The position numbers and the translations under genes were made by a program. From Enteractinococcus fodinae (GTDB lineage Bacteria; Actinomycetota; Actinomycetes; Actinomycetales; Micrococcaceae), in NCBI RefSeq assembly GCF_031458395.1, contig NZ_JAVDYJ010000001.1, positions 2,418,001 through 2,482,000 on the forward strand: DNA of 64,000 bases. Reading direction: 5' to 3'. Below, one piece after another: positions 34,447-42,853 of the stretch (position 1 is the stretch's first letter; every line of letters starts with the position of its first letter). The notes below the pieces were generated by a model. The model worked only from the letters and a program-made list of their open reading frames with translations. It was not told where the DNA came from and did not search any database.

Positions 34447-35097
34447 TTACTCACCGTTCCGCTGGGCCGAGGGCGAGTCCACCGAAATCGAGATGTGCGA
34501 GACGACGTGTGGGACTTCTTGGCCGATCTGGGCCCACGCGTCCACGATGGTTTTTAGCACGTCGGCGAGGTCGCCGCGCAGGATGGTGGCAAAGTGCTCG
34601 CTGGTGACTTCCACACCGCTGGCTTTGGCCTGATCAATCGCTGCATAGATCGGTGTCATGTGCGGCACGTTGCCGTCTGCCAGGGGGTACAGTGACCATG
34701 CTGCGGCGACTTCGAGTTCGCTTTTTGCCAGGTGTACGGGCTTCTCGGCCGGAATCTCACCGGGTACGAGCTCACAGGTAGCTTCACCTGGGCAGCCGCG
34801 CGACAGCAGAATGTGGCTGGTCAGGTGCTGTCGATTGGATTCTTCGGCAGCAGCACGGATCAGGGTCGAGGCATACGCAGCTAATTGCTGTGCTGACTCA
34901 CCCGAGTTGACGCCCACGTAGGTTGAGACTTCGCCCGTGGAGACTTCTAGACCGGAGTCTGGCTCGTCGACTTTTAGGACGTCGTGGGTGTATTTGATGG
35001 CATCCAAAATGATGCGTTCGAAATCATCTGCGTGGGGATGGACGCTAATGCGCATCCCAATACCAATTTGATCTGGTGATAGTGTCTGACCACTCAC
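34447..35097 (-). CDS. ykoF: YkoF family thiamine/HMP-binding protein
   Basis: The protein of about 216 residues starts at GTG 35097, chosen because AAGGGAG lies 6 nt upstream; an upstream GTG at 35118 is also open. It contains two similar ferredoxin-like halves: the first begins 'GIGMRISVHPHADDFERIIL' and the second is around 'VAAAWSLYPLADGNVPHM', each followed by a helix and a strand ending in a valine-rich edge ('STYVGVNSG', 'VVSHISISV'). This matches YkoF, which binds thiamine or hydroxymethylpyrimidine in solution. It is the first gene after the riboswitch. Confidence 0.88.
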   Translation of the reverse strand: MSGQTLSPDQIGIGMRISVHPHADDFERIILDAIKYTHDVLKVDEPDSGLEVSTGEVSTYVGVNSGESAQQLAAYASTLIRAAAEESNRQHLTSHILLSRGCPGEATCELVPGEIPAEKPVHLAKSELEVAAAWSLYPLADGNVPHMTPIYAAIDQAKASGVEVTSEHFATILRGDLADVLKTIVDAWAQIGQEVPHVVSHISISVDSPSAQRNGE

Positions 35098-35139
35098 GGT
35101 GGTCTCCCTTCCGACCACCGGGCTCTCATAAACATAAGA

Positions 35140-35240
35140 GCTAGGAACCTCTACCTACGCCAGCATTATCTGGATCAGGTGAACGGGTCTGCGGCATCTC
35201 CGCACTCTCAGCACCAGTTTCAGTGCACCCCGGGGTCTCT
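35140..35240 (-). ncRNA. TPP riboswitch (THI element)
   Basis: On the minus strand the leader reads GGGGTGC, then GCTGAGAGTGCGG, then ACCCGTTCACCTGATCCAG, ATAATGCTGGCGTAGG. These are the conserved blocks of the thiamine pyrophosphate aptamer: the pyrimidine-sensing CTGAGA loop and the pyrophosphate-sensing ACCTGAT...GATAATG...GCGTAGG helix region. It lies about 45 nt upstream of ykoF and would shut down the ykoFEDC operon when TPP is plentiful. Control could be at translation, since no clear terminator follows before the start codon. Confidence 0.95.
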
Positions 35241-35346
35241 GTTCGACACCACCTTAGTCCGAACGGTCGGTATTGCAAAAAGCTTTGAGTTTTCAGCGCA
35301 ATATCGACGACTCCAGCGCCGCGTGCCGTCTTTCCTGGCGAATGAT

Positions 35347-36129
35347 TCAGCCGGTGTAAACAGTGTGATCCCACTGCTCTTGGTCGGGCGAAGAGGTGGC
35401 GAAGCGCAACCGGTACGGCTCTGGAGCGTTGAACTCCTCGCGAAGAATATCGACCAGGTCGTCTCCAGTGAGCCAGGTGCGTTTGATCCGTTGCGCTCGA
35501 AGTTCGCCGAAACCTAAATGCGGCATCTCGTCGGAGTCGATGAGCTCTTGCAGCGTCATATTGTCCCGCATCGTCCCAATGCGCAACGCACTGACTGGCA
35601 GGCCGGATGAGTCGCTGGCATACCGACCGAGTGCTTCCATATAAGCTTTCGCTGCACCATAGAGTCCGTCCGGCCGCGGTGGATCCCACGGTTTGACGTG
35701 ACCGTCACCTTCCCCTGCCAGCCATTCTCGTTCGGGCCATCCGGAAGCGTGATTGCTCGATGCCAGCACGACTCGTCGCGTGCCGTGCGCGATCGCGGAG
35801 GCCAGGATCCGGTTGGTTGCATCCATCTCCGTGGCGTATAGACCGTCTTTGCCATCGGGTGCCCCGGTCGCCAGGTGCAATACATAGTCAGCATCTCGCA
35901 CCAGGCGATCGACTAGTTCTTCGTCGTCCAGGCCGGCCTGATGGGTTTCAGTAAAAGCATCGTTGTCGATACCAGCAATGTCGACACCCACCAACTGATA
36001 GGTCTCAGATAGCTGGCGGGTAATCAAATTCGCCACGGTCCCGGCAGCCCCCGTAATCAGAAGTCGGTTGCCAGCTGGTCGAGGGTTCCAGCGAGATGGC
36101 TCGGGCGGTGCTTGAATCGGCAGGTCCAT
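35347..36129 (-). CDS. NAD-dependent epimerase/dehydratase, uronate dehydrogenase-like
   Basis: This 260-residue extended SDR has the dinucleotide loop 'RLLITGAAGTVANLITRQLS' (residues 22-41), 'VGVDIAG' ending the second strand with an Asp (NAD preference), 'VVLASSNHASGWPERE' and 'GLYGAAKAYMEALGRYASD' (Y-x3-K). S-S-N-H before the catalytic Tyr is the pattern of uronate dehydrogenases, which oxidise glucuronate or galacturonate to the lactone. No other uronate genes are nearby, so the assignment is at subfamily level only. Confidence 0.78.
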   Translation of the reverse strand: MDLPIQAPPEPSRWNPRPAGNRLLITGAAGTVANLITRQLSETYQLVGVDIAGIDNDAFTETHQAGLDDEELVDRLVRDADYVLHLATGAPDGKDGLYATEMDATNRILASAIAHGTRRVVLASSNHASGWPEREWLAGEGDGHVKPWDPPRPDGLYGAAKAYMEALGRYASDSSGLPVSALRIGTMRDNMTLQELIDSDEMPHLGFGELRAQRIKRTWLTGDDLVDILREEFNAPEPYRLRFATSSPDQEQWDHTVYTG

Positions 36130-36291
36130 GATTTTCCCTATTCTTCTAGCGTCCGGGGCATTACCGTTTAAAAGCTAGCCGACCAGATCGTACTGGGTTG
36201 GGTCAAGAAGTTTATTCATCTTCGCATTTGGACTGTGATGAGGGCTACACAGGCTGCTGCCCTATTGCTACTCTTTGACCAGGAGGCGCAT

Positions 36292-36786
36292 ATGGGAGCC
36301 CATGGTCTTGACAAGGAAAACCATCTCGACACTACGCCCAATCCACGACGGGTTCAGCAGGTCGAGATGACTGCAGACCTGCGGCGAAGTCTGCTCGCGG
36401 ACCACGGGGCAGTGTCTTATAAGGCGTTTGCACAGTTGTGTGGTTCTCGGACGAGTGCGGTTCGAGCGTGGGTTGCTCGGGTCAGCGGGCGGGGATGCCT
36501 TTTCACGGTGGAGGATAATGGTCGCATTCTCATTCCGAGAGTGCAGCTCGATACCAACGGCAACCTGAATGAAGATGTCGCAGCACTGGTCCAGCCCCTA
36601 TTTCAAGCCGGCTTGGACAGCTGGTCTCTGTGGGCCTGGCTGACAAGCCCCACTGGTCGCCTCAACGGCGAAATACCTGCCGAGGTCGCCAAAGAAGATC
36701 CGGCTCGCGCCCGTAAGGCGGCTGAACTCTATGCGGCTGACATTGAGCGCTCCCGTGACACCGCAGCGCCGGTGTTGCAGCCCTAG
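36292..36786 (+). CDS. HTH/Xre-MbcA-like antitoxin-type protein, orphan
   Basis: The start is placed at ATG 36292 because AGGAGG (36281-36286) lies 5 nt upstream; a longer frame from GTG 36235 lacks that. The 164-residue product has a helix-turn-helix-like region ('YKAFAQLCGSRTSAVRAWVA'), a strand pair 'LFTVEDNGRILIPRVQLDTN', and a C-terminal part 'FQAGLDSWSLWAWLTSPTGR' that resembles the toxin-neutralising domain of Xre/MbcA/ParS antitoxins ('D-W-L-T-x-P-x-x-L' pattern). No RES or other toxin gene follows; instead copy 4 of the structured element begins 74 bp downstream. The family assignment is tentative. Confidence 0.5.
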   Translation: MGAHGLDKENHLDTTPNPRRVQQVEMTADLRRSLLADHGAVSYKAFAQLCGSRTSAVRAWVARVSGRGCLFTVEDNGRILIPRVQLDTNGNLNEDVAALVQPLFQAGLDSWSLWAWLTSPTGRLNGEIPAEVAKEDPARARKAAELYAADIERSRDTAAPVLQP

Positions 36787-36859
36787 AATAAGAGCGGCAG
36801 TTCGTTCTGTGAAGCTCATTGCGCGGCAGAATAGCGCGCTTAGCCGGTAATGAATAAGA

Positions 36860-36965
36860 ATGCGGCCCCGGAAACTGAATACCGGGGCCGCATACTCTCA
36901 TCACTCACACCTTGAAGAGGTAGTACCTACTCTAAAGATAGTTCCTGTTGGGGAGCTTGAACTTT
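36860..36965 (-). repeat. Structured intergenic element, copy 4
   Basis: Arms ATGCGGCCCCGG (36860-36871) and CCGGGGCCGCAT (36882-36893) enclose AAACTGAATA; the stem has GC where other copies have GA, compensated on both arms. The box (36898-36934) is identical to copy 1. The next helix AGTTC (36939-36943) pairs with GAACT (36959-36963) around CTGTTGGGGAGCTT. It lies between two plus-strand genes, so a minus-strand transcript would not come from an annotated upstream gene. Confidence 0.85.
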
Positions 36966-37096
36966 TGTCTATATTCCGTCAGAACTGTCTAGGAAACCCC
37001 TGAACGCGCTCCCCGCTGCCATGAAATCCTCGCGAAGTCGGCCTTCACAACATGTACGCTGCCACCGTCACATCGCACCATAGACAGGATCAAACC

Positions 37097-38059
37097 ATGC
37101 TTCGCACCGCGACGACTGTCGCAGCACTGACCCTCTTGACCGTTACCGGTTGCACAGCCAATCCGGGAGAAGCTAGCAGCGCTTCGAGCCCGGAAGCCAC
37201 CGAAGCTACTCCAGCACCTCAAGATTCCGAGCAATCCGAGCCGACTTTTGCTGAGACGGACATGCCGTATACAGACGTGGAGATTGACGGTCCGTTCGCT
37301 GCCGAAGCTCTTGATCATCTGCTCACCACATTGACCACGGTTTATCACGACAACGTAGGCAACGGAAACTATACCGAGGATTGCGACGTCCCATTCGAAA
37401 CGTTGGAAGACTATCAAAATCTGCAGTCCGAGCAACCCTGTGGGGTACTTGGCCTCGCTTGAGTCACCACGGGATGGCGAGCTCATTGTCACGCTGATGC
37501 CCGAGGCCTGGGGCTGCGGAGAATATGATCCCGACCGGGTGTACACCGTGCCCTATCTGGCGGGGAATCTGCACTCGTATATTGGTAGACACCTTGACGG
37601 TCTCTTCGAAGTGACCACCAAGACGCCGGATGGGGAACACCAGGCGACTCAAGGTCTCGTCCCCGCCCCTGACGATGCGGATGCCCCGCAGACGGAGGCC
37701 GAACTTGCAGCTTGGGCTGATGTCCGTTTTCAGGACTGGATTCGCTCCATGAACCTTACTTACCAAGGCATGTGCGGTGGCGTCGAGTCAGTGGCAGACT
37801 ACCGCGAAGCGTACCCGATGATCCGCACGGCTACATCACCAGCGTGGAATCCCCTGCTTATGGCGAGCTTGTCGTCCATATCGAAGATGGCCCTTGGCAA
37901 GGCGGCCAATACGAGCCCGCCGCCGAGTTCGTCTCGAGCAACATGGTCTCAAGAATTGGGGCGTACTCAAATGAAGTCGCGACCCTGACCGTTATTACTG
38001 AGGATGGTCAGACCGACACCGTCAACTACGATCCACATGGTGGCACTTACTATTACTAG
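37097..38059 (+). pseudogene. Two-domain lipoprotein gene with two frameshifts
   Basis: ATG 37097 begins a lipoprotein signal ('TVAALTLLTVTGCTANPG', lipobox Cys at about residue 18). The frame breaks near 37440 at TGTGGGGTAC and continues one base later as 'YLASLESPRDGELIVTLMPE'; it breaks again near 37815 and returns to the first frame as 'GYITSVESPAYGELVVHIED'. These two segments are clearly homologous, so the protein is a tandem duplication of a ~120-residue domain. Removing one G from the run at 37442-37445 and adding one base near 37817 would restore a single frame of about 320 codons. Family unknown. Sequencing error, decay, or frameshift-dependent expression are all possible. Confidence 0.7.
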
Positions 38060-38086
38060 CCCCCAAGCATCGCACGGCGTCGTTGG

Positions 38087-39190
38087 CTAGTTCTTCAGCG
38101 CCTGCGACCATTTGACCGCGGCGCCCATCTTCAGCACCGAACGCTCGTAGATTGCCGAGGCTAATTGAATACACAGCAATGCTGTGACCACTAGGATGCC
38201 CAGCGACACGAAGTTCTCCCACGGTGCCGCGCTGTCGAGGTAGACCCGCAGGGGCACGGCAACCGGTGCGGAGAACGGGATATAGCTCATCACGGCCAGG
38301 ACGGTCTCATTGTTGGAGAACATGATAATCAAGAAGTACGGGATCATAATCAGCATCATGATCGGGCTGGAGGCCGCCGAAAGGTCTTCTTGGCGAGAGA
38401 CCAGTGAGGCTGCGGCTCCGTAGAGGGCGGCCAGGGCAACGAAGGCGAAGATGAATAGCACCACGAACCAGAGGATGGGTGCGCCCAATCCGTCGAGGTT
38501 CAGTTCGTCGCCATTGATCGCAATGCCTAATAGTCCGGCTGCGGCATAAAGCGCGACCTGGGTGAATGCCAGTAGCGAGCAGCCGAGCACTTTACCGGCC
38601 AAAATCGCGCGCGCCGGCACGGTGGCCAACAGGATTTCGACGATGCGGGATTGTTTTTCTTCAACCACCGACTGGGCGATCGTCAGTCCGAAGGTTAGGG
38701 CGGAGAAGAAGAACACCAGTCCGAAGCCCAGGCCTATGAAGTAGACCAGCATGGGGTCCGGGGCGTCGGCGTCGAGTAATTGAACGTCTGGCATGACTGA
38801 CAGCATGCTCATCACCCCCGTCGGGGCGTCTCGTTCGGCGATGATCAGCAGCCCGGTGGGGTTATCGGCGCTTGGCACGACCGCATAGTCGACTTCACCG
38901 TCGGCGACGGCCTCACGTGCCGCTGCGGCGTCACCCACGACTTCTGGGACATACCCTTCGCCCAGGGAGGAGATGACCGGCCGGGTTTGGTCGGTCACGG
39001 CCACATGATCGGTTGAGGACAGCATGTCGGTGACCCTTGGTCCCAGGACCGCGCCGATCAGGATGAAGGCCAACACGATCAACGTCGGGACAACGAAGCT
39101 TTTGGAGGTCAGCCGGGTGGTGATCTCGCGTTTGGCAATGACCCACACTGCGGTGGTGAACGGGGTGCGTTGCAGCGTTTGGGTGCTCAT
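38087..39190 (-). CDS. ABC-2 type transporter permease (NatB-like)
   Basis: The product of about 367 residues starts at ATG 39190, which overlaps the ATPase stop (ATGA); the longer frame to 39397 is antisense-like and Arg/His-rich. It has an N-terminal helix 'SFVVPTLIVLAFILIGAVLG', a large extracytoplasmic domain (about residues 50-190) and five or six C-terminal helices ('LVYFIGLGFGLVFFFSALTF', 'VVEEKQSRIVEILLATVPAR'). This topology matches NatB/YhaP exporters. With its ATPase it would export Na+ or an antibiotic or peptide; substrate unknown. Confidence 0.85.
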   Translation of the reverse strand: MSTQTLQRTPFTTAVWVIAKREITTRLTSKSFVVPTLIVLAFILIGAVLGPRVTDMLSSTDHVAVTDQTRPVISSLGEGYVPEVVGDAAAAREAVADGEVDYAVVPSADNPTGLLIIAERDAPTGVMSMLSVMPDVQLLDADAPDPMLVYFIGLGFGLVFFFSALTFGLTIAQSVVEEKQSRIVEILLATVPARAILAGKVLGCSLLAFTQVALYAAAGLLGIAINGDELNLDGLGAPILWFVVLFIFAFVALAALYGAAASLVSRQEDLSAASSPIMMLIMIPYFLIIMFSNNETVLAVMSYIPFSAPVAVPLRVYLDSAAPWENFVSLGILVVTALLCIQLASAIYERSVLKMGAAVKWSQALKN

Positions 39191-40077
39191 CGGATGGTCT
39201 CCTTGAAGATCTCGTGCAGCGACTGGCTGACTTTGCCGAAGTGTTCGATGGTGCCCCGCTGACTGGCCTCGTTCAGAATCCTGTTGGCGGTTGTGGCGTC
39301 GTCGGCAAGAAAACGGACCGTGCCGGGTTCGTGGTGGACGATGGGCACCCCGGTGTCGTTGATCCAGGCGGTGTCGGCGGTGGTGCGCAGTTCCCATTCG
39401 GGTTGGGCGGTCGCGTGGAGGATTTCGTCGCGAGTGCCGGCTGCGCGGACCTGCCCGTCTGCGATGATGACCAGCTCATCGCACAGCCGTTCGACCAGGT
39501 CGAGTTGGTGTGAGGAAAACAGTACGGGTGCACCGGCGGATGCAGCATCGCGCAAGACTTCGACGGTGGTCTCCACGGCCAGGGGGTCCAGTCCGGAGAA
39601 AGGTTCGTCGAGGATGAGGGCGACCGGGTCGTGAACCATGGCGGCTGCGATTTGAGCGCGCTGCTGGTTGCCCAGCGAGAGTTCTTCGAGTTTGTCGTTG
39701 GCTCGGGCATCGAGGTTGAGGCGTTCGAGCAGTTCCATGCCGCGGCGTTTGGCGTGTGCGGCAGACTTACCGTGCAACTGGGCCAGGTAGACCAGCTGGT
39801 CGAGGACTTTCATTTTCGGATACAGGCCGCGTTCTTCTGGCATGTAGCCGATGTGAGCCCGGTAGCCGGCGGTGATCGGCTCGTCGTCGACCGTGATGGT
39901 TCCGGAGTCTTGGTTCAGCACACCGATGATAATGCGCATCGCGGTGGTTTTACCCGCGCCGTTGCCGCCAACGAACCCGGTCATGATCCCGGGTTTAATG
40001 GCAAAACTCATGTCGGTCAGCACCTGGTGGTCGCCAAAGGATTTGGTTACGTTGTCGAGTCTGATCACAATGGCCAT
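39187..40077 (-). CDS. ABC transporter ATP-binding protein (NatA-like)
   Basis: This 296-residue ATPase has Walker A 'FVGGNGAGKTTAMRIIIGVL', Q-loop region 'IGYMPEERGLYPKMKV', signature 'LEELSLGNQQRAQIAAAM' (L-S-x-G-x-Q), Walker B 'VALILDEPFSGLDPLAV' and H-loop 'LFSSHQLDLVE'. The 'GYMPEERGLY' segment is common to NatA/YhaQ exporters. The C-terminal 70 residues form a small regulatory domain. Partner permease downstream with 4-nt overlap. Confidence 0.92.
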   Translation of the reverse strand: MAIVIRLDNVTKSFGDHQVLTDMSFAIKPGIMTGFVGGNGAGKTTAMRIIIGVLNQDSGTITVDDEPITAGYRAHIGYMPEERGLYPKMKVLDQLVYLAQLHGKSAAHAKRRGMELLERLNLDARANDKLEELSLGNQQRAQIAAAMVHDPVALILDEPFSGLDPLAVETTVEVLRDAASAGAPVLFSSHQLDLVERLCDELVIIADGQVRAAGTRDEILHATAQPEWELRTTADTAWINDTGVPIVHHEPGTVRFLADDATTANRILNEASQRGTIEHFGKVSQSLHEIFKETIR

Positions 40078-40144
40078 CGTACATGCAGGGCGAAGTCAGC
40101 CAGGCAGTTACGGCGAGGTCTGGGCGGCTCGTCGGCATTATCCT

Positions 40145-40978
40145 CTATAAATCAGAGGTAGCAGCCAGCACTCGCTCCTCGAACTCGTCGAGGCTTATAA
40201 CATCGGCTTCGTCAGGGCGTTCTGGTGCTTCAGTCTCTCCCCAGTCTTTGAAATGCATCTCCAGTAGGGGGTATGACAATGACACGAGCCTTGGTGTCTC
40301 GTGGTTGCTTTCGATCACCAACTCTTGATCCATGTACTCTCCTGGATAGACCCAGACCTCCTTATCATTTCGTATTTCGGCCGTGCCTTGATCTGTGAGG
40401 TGGTCACGAGTTATGGCGTGGTCCGGCGAATCCTCCCCGTACCACATGCGATGGAGTCCATAGAATTCATCGCCGACGTTAAACGCGCCCTCCGAATAGA
40501 AGTCTTGAATCTCGGGGCTGGGCTCCACCCACACGTCCATCAGGTCGTCCGGGACCGATGTCCGATCGAGTTCGGCGAAGCTATCCAGACCAATTTCCCC
40601 TCCTTCAAACATGCTGAGCACAGCACCGCCGGTCAGGTACATGACGTCGTCCGGAAAGACTCGTGCCAATTCATGGCCATCTCGGTGCAGAGAGGAACCA
40701 GAGCCGTCGAGCATCCCACGATTCTCAAACGGTGCGTCACTCTCTCCATAGATGTCGTCAAATCTCAGGGAGGCTGTTGGGTCACTGATAGCGAAGAGGG
40801 CCATATCTCTCTCAATCGTGACCGACCCTGCCGCTGCCATGCTCCCCCATATGTCGTTCTCGATCTCTGAGAAAGCGGGTGGAGTATCAGCATCAGCTCG
40901 ACCTGCCTCTCCACCGCAGCTGGTCAGACCAACGATCGCTGCTGCAGCAATGAGGGCGAAAAACTTCCTTGGCAACAT
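40145..40978 (-). CDS. Putative lipoprotein, unknown family
   Basis: The start is set at ATG 40978, with GGAG 6 nt upstream, because it opens a lipoprotein signal 'FALIAAAAIVGLTSCGG' (lipobox L-T-S-C). The longer frame to 41092 would hide it. The mature ~255-residue protein is acidic and looks like an extracytoplasmic beta-rich domain of the LppX/LprG-like sort ('DVMYLTGGAVLSMFEGGE', 'WVYPGEYMDQELVIESNHET'), though no family can be named with confidence. It is a single gene downstream of nothing on its strand. Confidence 0.6.
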   Translation of the reverse strand: MLPRKFFALIAAAAIVGLTSCGGEAGRADADTPPAFSEIENDIWGSMAAAGSVTIERDMALFAISDPTASLRFDDIYGESDAPFENRGMLDGSGSSLHRDGHELARVFPDDVMYLTGGAVLSMFEGGEIGLDSFAELDRTSVPDDLMDVWVEPSPEIQDFYSEGAFNVGDEFYGLHRMWYGEDSPDHAITRDHLTDQGTAEIRNDKEVWVYPGEYMDQELVIESNHETPRLVSLSYPLLEMHFKDWGETEAPERPDEADVISLDEFEERVLAATSDL

Positions 40979-41159
40979 GGCGTTCTCCACTTCATCTCGA
41001 ATGCCGAGTGGAGGTAGGACCCAGTGACCAGTCGTTTCGCTCCGCTTGTGCAAAGAGTGATATGAGTAATAATGTGATTCAAAAATTACCACGGAAATGA
41101 CAAATGTCTAGACAGTAACCAAAAGTCGTTATGACCGAGGTCTGACAGGTTGCGCTCGC

Positions 41160-41798
41160 CTAACCCTGCAGGTTGCCGGGTTCGACCCGTGGTGGGCGCG
41201 GGGCGTTGAGCTTGAAGTACACCCCAACCACACGAATCAGCCAGCACACCGATGCCCCAAGAATCGCTGCGGCCACACCATTGAGCTCTAGCTCAAGGGC
41301 TGCCACGGTGAGCGCGGCACCGACAAAGGCCGGGATCGCATAGAGTCCTTCACTCAGGACCGAAGGCACCCGAAGGATCAGGACATCTCGGATAGTACCG
41401 CCACCTACGGCCGTGACGGTTCCTAAGATCATGGATTGAACGGGTCCGAAGCCGAAGTTCATCGCCTTGATCGCCCCGGCGACCGCGAACACACTCAGCC
41501 CGATCGCATCAAGAATCTCTATCGGAATAGCCATCCGGTGCAGGACCCACGAGAACGCAAACGCGATGAATGCACCGGCTGCGGCTACGGCCAGATACCG
41601 CCAGTCCTGGAACGTTGCCGGTTGGACATTGAGCATCATGTCGCGCAGAATGCCGCCGCCCATCGCGGTGATCATGCCCAAGGTAATGACCCCGACAAGG
41701 TCGACGCGTGCGGCCCGAACCGCGGTCAGTCCCCCGTTAAGCGCAAATGCGAAGGTACCCATCAGATCAAGAATGAGTGTAAACGTCTCAGCTTCCAT
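41160..41798 (-). CDS. TRIC/YadS family cation channel protein (UPF0126)
   Basis: The protein of about 212 residues starts at ATG 41798, with GAGGAG 7 nt upstream; TTG 41801 is adjacent. It has seven membrane helices arranged as two inverted repeats, each with 'G-G-G-x-x-R-D': 'MGGGILRDMMLNVQPATF' and 'VGGGTIRDVLILRVPSVL'. This is the signature of prokaryotic TRIC trimeric cation channels. It probably conducts K+ or contributes to ion balance. C-terminal tail 'KLNAPRPPRVEPG' is cytoplasmic and basic. Confidence 0.88.
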   Translation of the reverse strand: MEAETFTLILDLMGTFAFALNGGLTAVRAARVDLVGVITLGMITAMGGGILRDMMLNVQPATFQDWRYLAVAAAGAFIAFAFSWVLHRMAIPIEILDAIGLSVFAVAGAIKAMNFGFGPVQSMILGTVTAVGGGTIRDVLILRVPSVLSEGLYAIPAFVGAALTVAALELELNGVAAAILGASVCWLIRVVGVYFKLNAPRPPRVEPGNLQG

Positions 41799-41875
41799 CA
41801 ACGATCTCCTCGCAGGATAGGCACCAGGCTATTGTTCCTGGCCCTCCTCCAGATGGCAAGATGCTACTCGAGGCA

Positions 41876-42607
41876 TTACATGGCAGCCGAGATCGCTTTG
41901 GCAGCAGCAGTCACACCGTGGATAAGTTTGTCGAAGTCGGCGAACTGACTGGGCACCACGACCGACAACGCGGCAACCAGCTGTCTGCGCGCGGTTCGCA
42001 CCGGAGCGGCCACCGCTGCCACCCCAAGCTGCGTTTCGTCTCGCATGACCGCATATCCTTGCCGCTGGATCCGGGCAAGATCTGCGCGTTGTAGTTGCGG
42101 GTCGGTGACCGTGTGCGGGGTGAGCTGTGCCAGTGGGCGGGCGAAGCATTCGGTAATGACAGCTTCGGATGCATATGCCAGCAGGACCTTGCCGGTGGCC
42201 GAAGCGTGCAGCGGCAGCCGGTTGCGTAGGTTAATCGACAAGCCGATGGCATTGGTGGCCGATAAGCGTTCCACGATCACGGCCTCATGTCCTTCCCGGA
42301 CCGCCAATTGGACGTGTTGGCCAAGTGCCTGATTCAGCACCGTCATAAAGGGCATCGCGGCATCACGCAGCGACAGCACGCGCTGCGACATGGAACCGAG
42401 TTCCCACAATCGTAACCCCGGGGTAAAGCTGCCGTCGTCGGTTCTTTCGAGGAGCCCGTGGTCCACCATCTCCGTCAGCAGTCGTCTGGTGGTGCTGTGG
42501 GCCAGTTGCGCGCGGCGGGTGATTTCAGCTTGGGTCAGCACGGGATCCGCAGCGGAAAACGCTCCGAGGATATCTGAGGCTTTCGCCAACATGCTGCGGG
42601 AAGACAC
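41876..42607 (-). CDS. IclR family transcriptional regulator
   Basis: This 243-residue regulator has an N-terminal winged HTH ('QAEITRRAQLAHSTTRRLL', residues about 25-43) and a C-terminal IclR effector domain with 'RLPLHASATGKVLLAYASE' and 'VMRDETQLGVAAVAAPV'. It is divergent to an AAHS-type aromatic acid carrier, so it probably controls that gene in response to an aromatic acid. The start is GTG; TAGAGT lies 6 nt upstream of it and no Shine-Dalgarno sequence is seen, so the mRNA may be leaderless. Confidence 0.9.
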   Translation of the reverse strand: MSSRSMLAKASDILGAFSAADPVLTQAEITRRAQLAHSTTRRLLTEMVDHGLLERTDDGSFTPGLRLWELGSMSQRVLSLRDAAMPFMTVLNQALGQHVQLAVREGHEAVIVERLSATNAIGLSINLRNRLPLHASATGKVLLAYASEAVITECFARPLAQLTPHTVTDPQLQRADLARIQRQGYAVMRDETQLGVAAVAAPVRTARRQLVAALSVVVPSQFADFDKLIHGVTAAAKAISAAM

Positions 42608-42853
42608 AGCTTCACTCTAGACGCTGCGACACGCGGCGCTCAGCGGTAGGGAGCAAAAATGGCTCACGTCTAGCTGACAGCTAAAGCACAGATGGCCGCA
42701 CAGTGAACATCGGGGGCACATTTGTGCGCTGCGTCGTGCAGACTCGTGAGATACGTCCATGAGCGGCCTCACAGGCAGCCTAGCTGCCCGCCACACCGCT
42801 CGCGAGGGTTGACCTGCGCCCCTCGTTGCAAAACCCGTCCTGAAGAAGGAATT

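Noticed and set aside
39191-39397. N-terminal extension of the ABC permease
   Set aside because: His/Arg-rich shadow of the ATPase gene; the ATGA overlap start at 39190 fits the family.
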